A stretch of 33,518 nucleotides of DNA from Pedobacter aquatilis. GTDB taxonomy: Bacteria > Bacteroidota > Bacteroidia > Sphingobacteriales > Sphingobacteriaceae. This document shows positions 33,417 through 33,518 of the stretch, one piece after another (positions within the stretch are counted from its first letter, which is position 1; each line of letters opens with the position of its first letter). The notes under the pieces were generated by a model. That model ran no database searches. It was given only the letters and a program-made list of their open reading frames with translations, and was not told the origin of the DNA. The DNA lies in contig NZ_JAUFPW010000023.1 in the NCBI RefSeq assembly GCF_030409415.1, positions 1-33,518 on the forward strand. Direction: 5' to 3'. Position numbers and translations under genes: made by a program.

Positions 33417-33518
33417 CAATCCCTTAGGTTTGTTCAATTTTATTTAAAAGAGATAATTTTGATTCGGAAACCTTAAAAGCAGGGGTGAACTATACTGCAA
33501 TCCAGACTTATAAAGGTC
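33417..33518. repeat. Right copy of 102-bp perfect terminal inverted repeat
   Basis: Exact reverse complement of 4-105. Identity stops at 33417 (flank GCTG here versus a different flank in the left copy), so one true repeat boundary is visible at CAATCCCTTAGG. The other boundary lies outside the window. A frame open to the window edge on + (from after a TAG in CTTAGG) encodes DNFDSETLKAGVNYTAIQ but has no clear start, and no family is recognised. Confidence 0.9.

Noticed and set aside
1..33518. Composite transposon or genomic island bounded by the inverted repeat
   Set aside because: The interior is core housekeeping content (cysS, tilS, lipA, ribH, mqo) with no transposase, integrase or cargo-like genes; an assembly break at a repeat explains it better.

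Overview
The window is an AT-rich, gene-dense bacterial segment. It most likely belongs to Bacteroidetes, family Sphingobacteriaceae (Pedobacter-like). This rests on the gene content (OstA-like protein, two SurA-like genes, MoxR, a LytS/LytTR pair, Mqo, a bacillithiol-type YtxJ protein, an OMP_b-brl_3 receptor), the lack of clear Shine-Dalgarno sequences, and many copies of the Bacteroidetes -7 promoter word TAnnTTTG. No CRISPR array, prophage, plasmid gene or complete insertion sequence is visible. Most of it is ordinary core and envelope gene content. It may be a whole assembly contig, because its two ends are the same 102 bp in inverted orientation.

Layout: 0.3-4.7 kb (+) holds cysS, an M28 lipoprotein peptidase, a double NTF2-like secreted protein and a GDPD-fold protein that has lost both catalytic histidines. 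4.9-8.2 kb (-) holds a 65-aa membrane protein, a MoxR ATPase, a SurA-type isomerase and a shortened SurA-like protein without isomerase domains. 8.3-9.5 kb (+) holds an unnamed protein with a C-terminal signature like DNA polymerase III psi, followed by rdgB. 9.5-11.8 kb (-) is a large OstA-like protein, divergent from a + strand run from tilS to the bifunctional NAD(P)HX repair enzyme at 16.4 kb. 16.5-18.9 kb (-) holds an anti-sigma/ECF sigma pair and lipA. After an 840-bp gene-poor gap comes mqo (+). 21.3-25.0 kb (-) holds ytxJ, a 40-aa lipoprotein, ribH and a LytTR/LytS two-component pair separated by a 397-bp hairpin-rich spacer. 25.3-33.2 kb (+) holds an ArsC-like protein, a CarboxypepD_reg protein, an M1 metallopeptidase, a RidA-like protein, a methyltransferase, a frameshifted VF530 gene, a 57-aa basic secreted peptide and a TonB-receptor-like outer-membrane protein.

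Main points for a second look: (1) seven starts carry TAnnTTTG only 3-4 nt before the start codon, suggesting leaderless or near-leaderless transcripts, while four others have it 18-20 nt upstream; (2) the 102-bp terminal inverted repeat; (3) several proteins keep a fold but have lost catalytic residues or domains (GDPD, RidA, GxxExxY, short SurA); (4) a single-base frameshift in the VF530 gene; (5) the structured spacer between the kinase and regulator genes; (6) a possible psi-like clamp-loader subunit.
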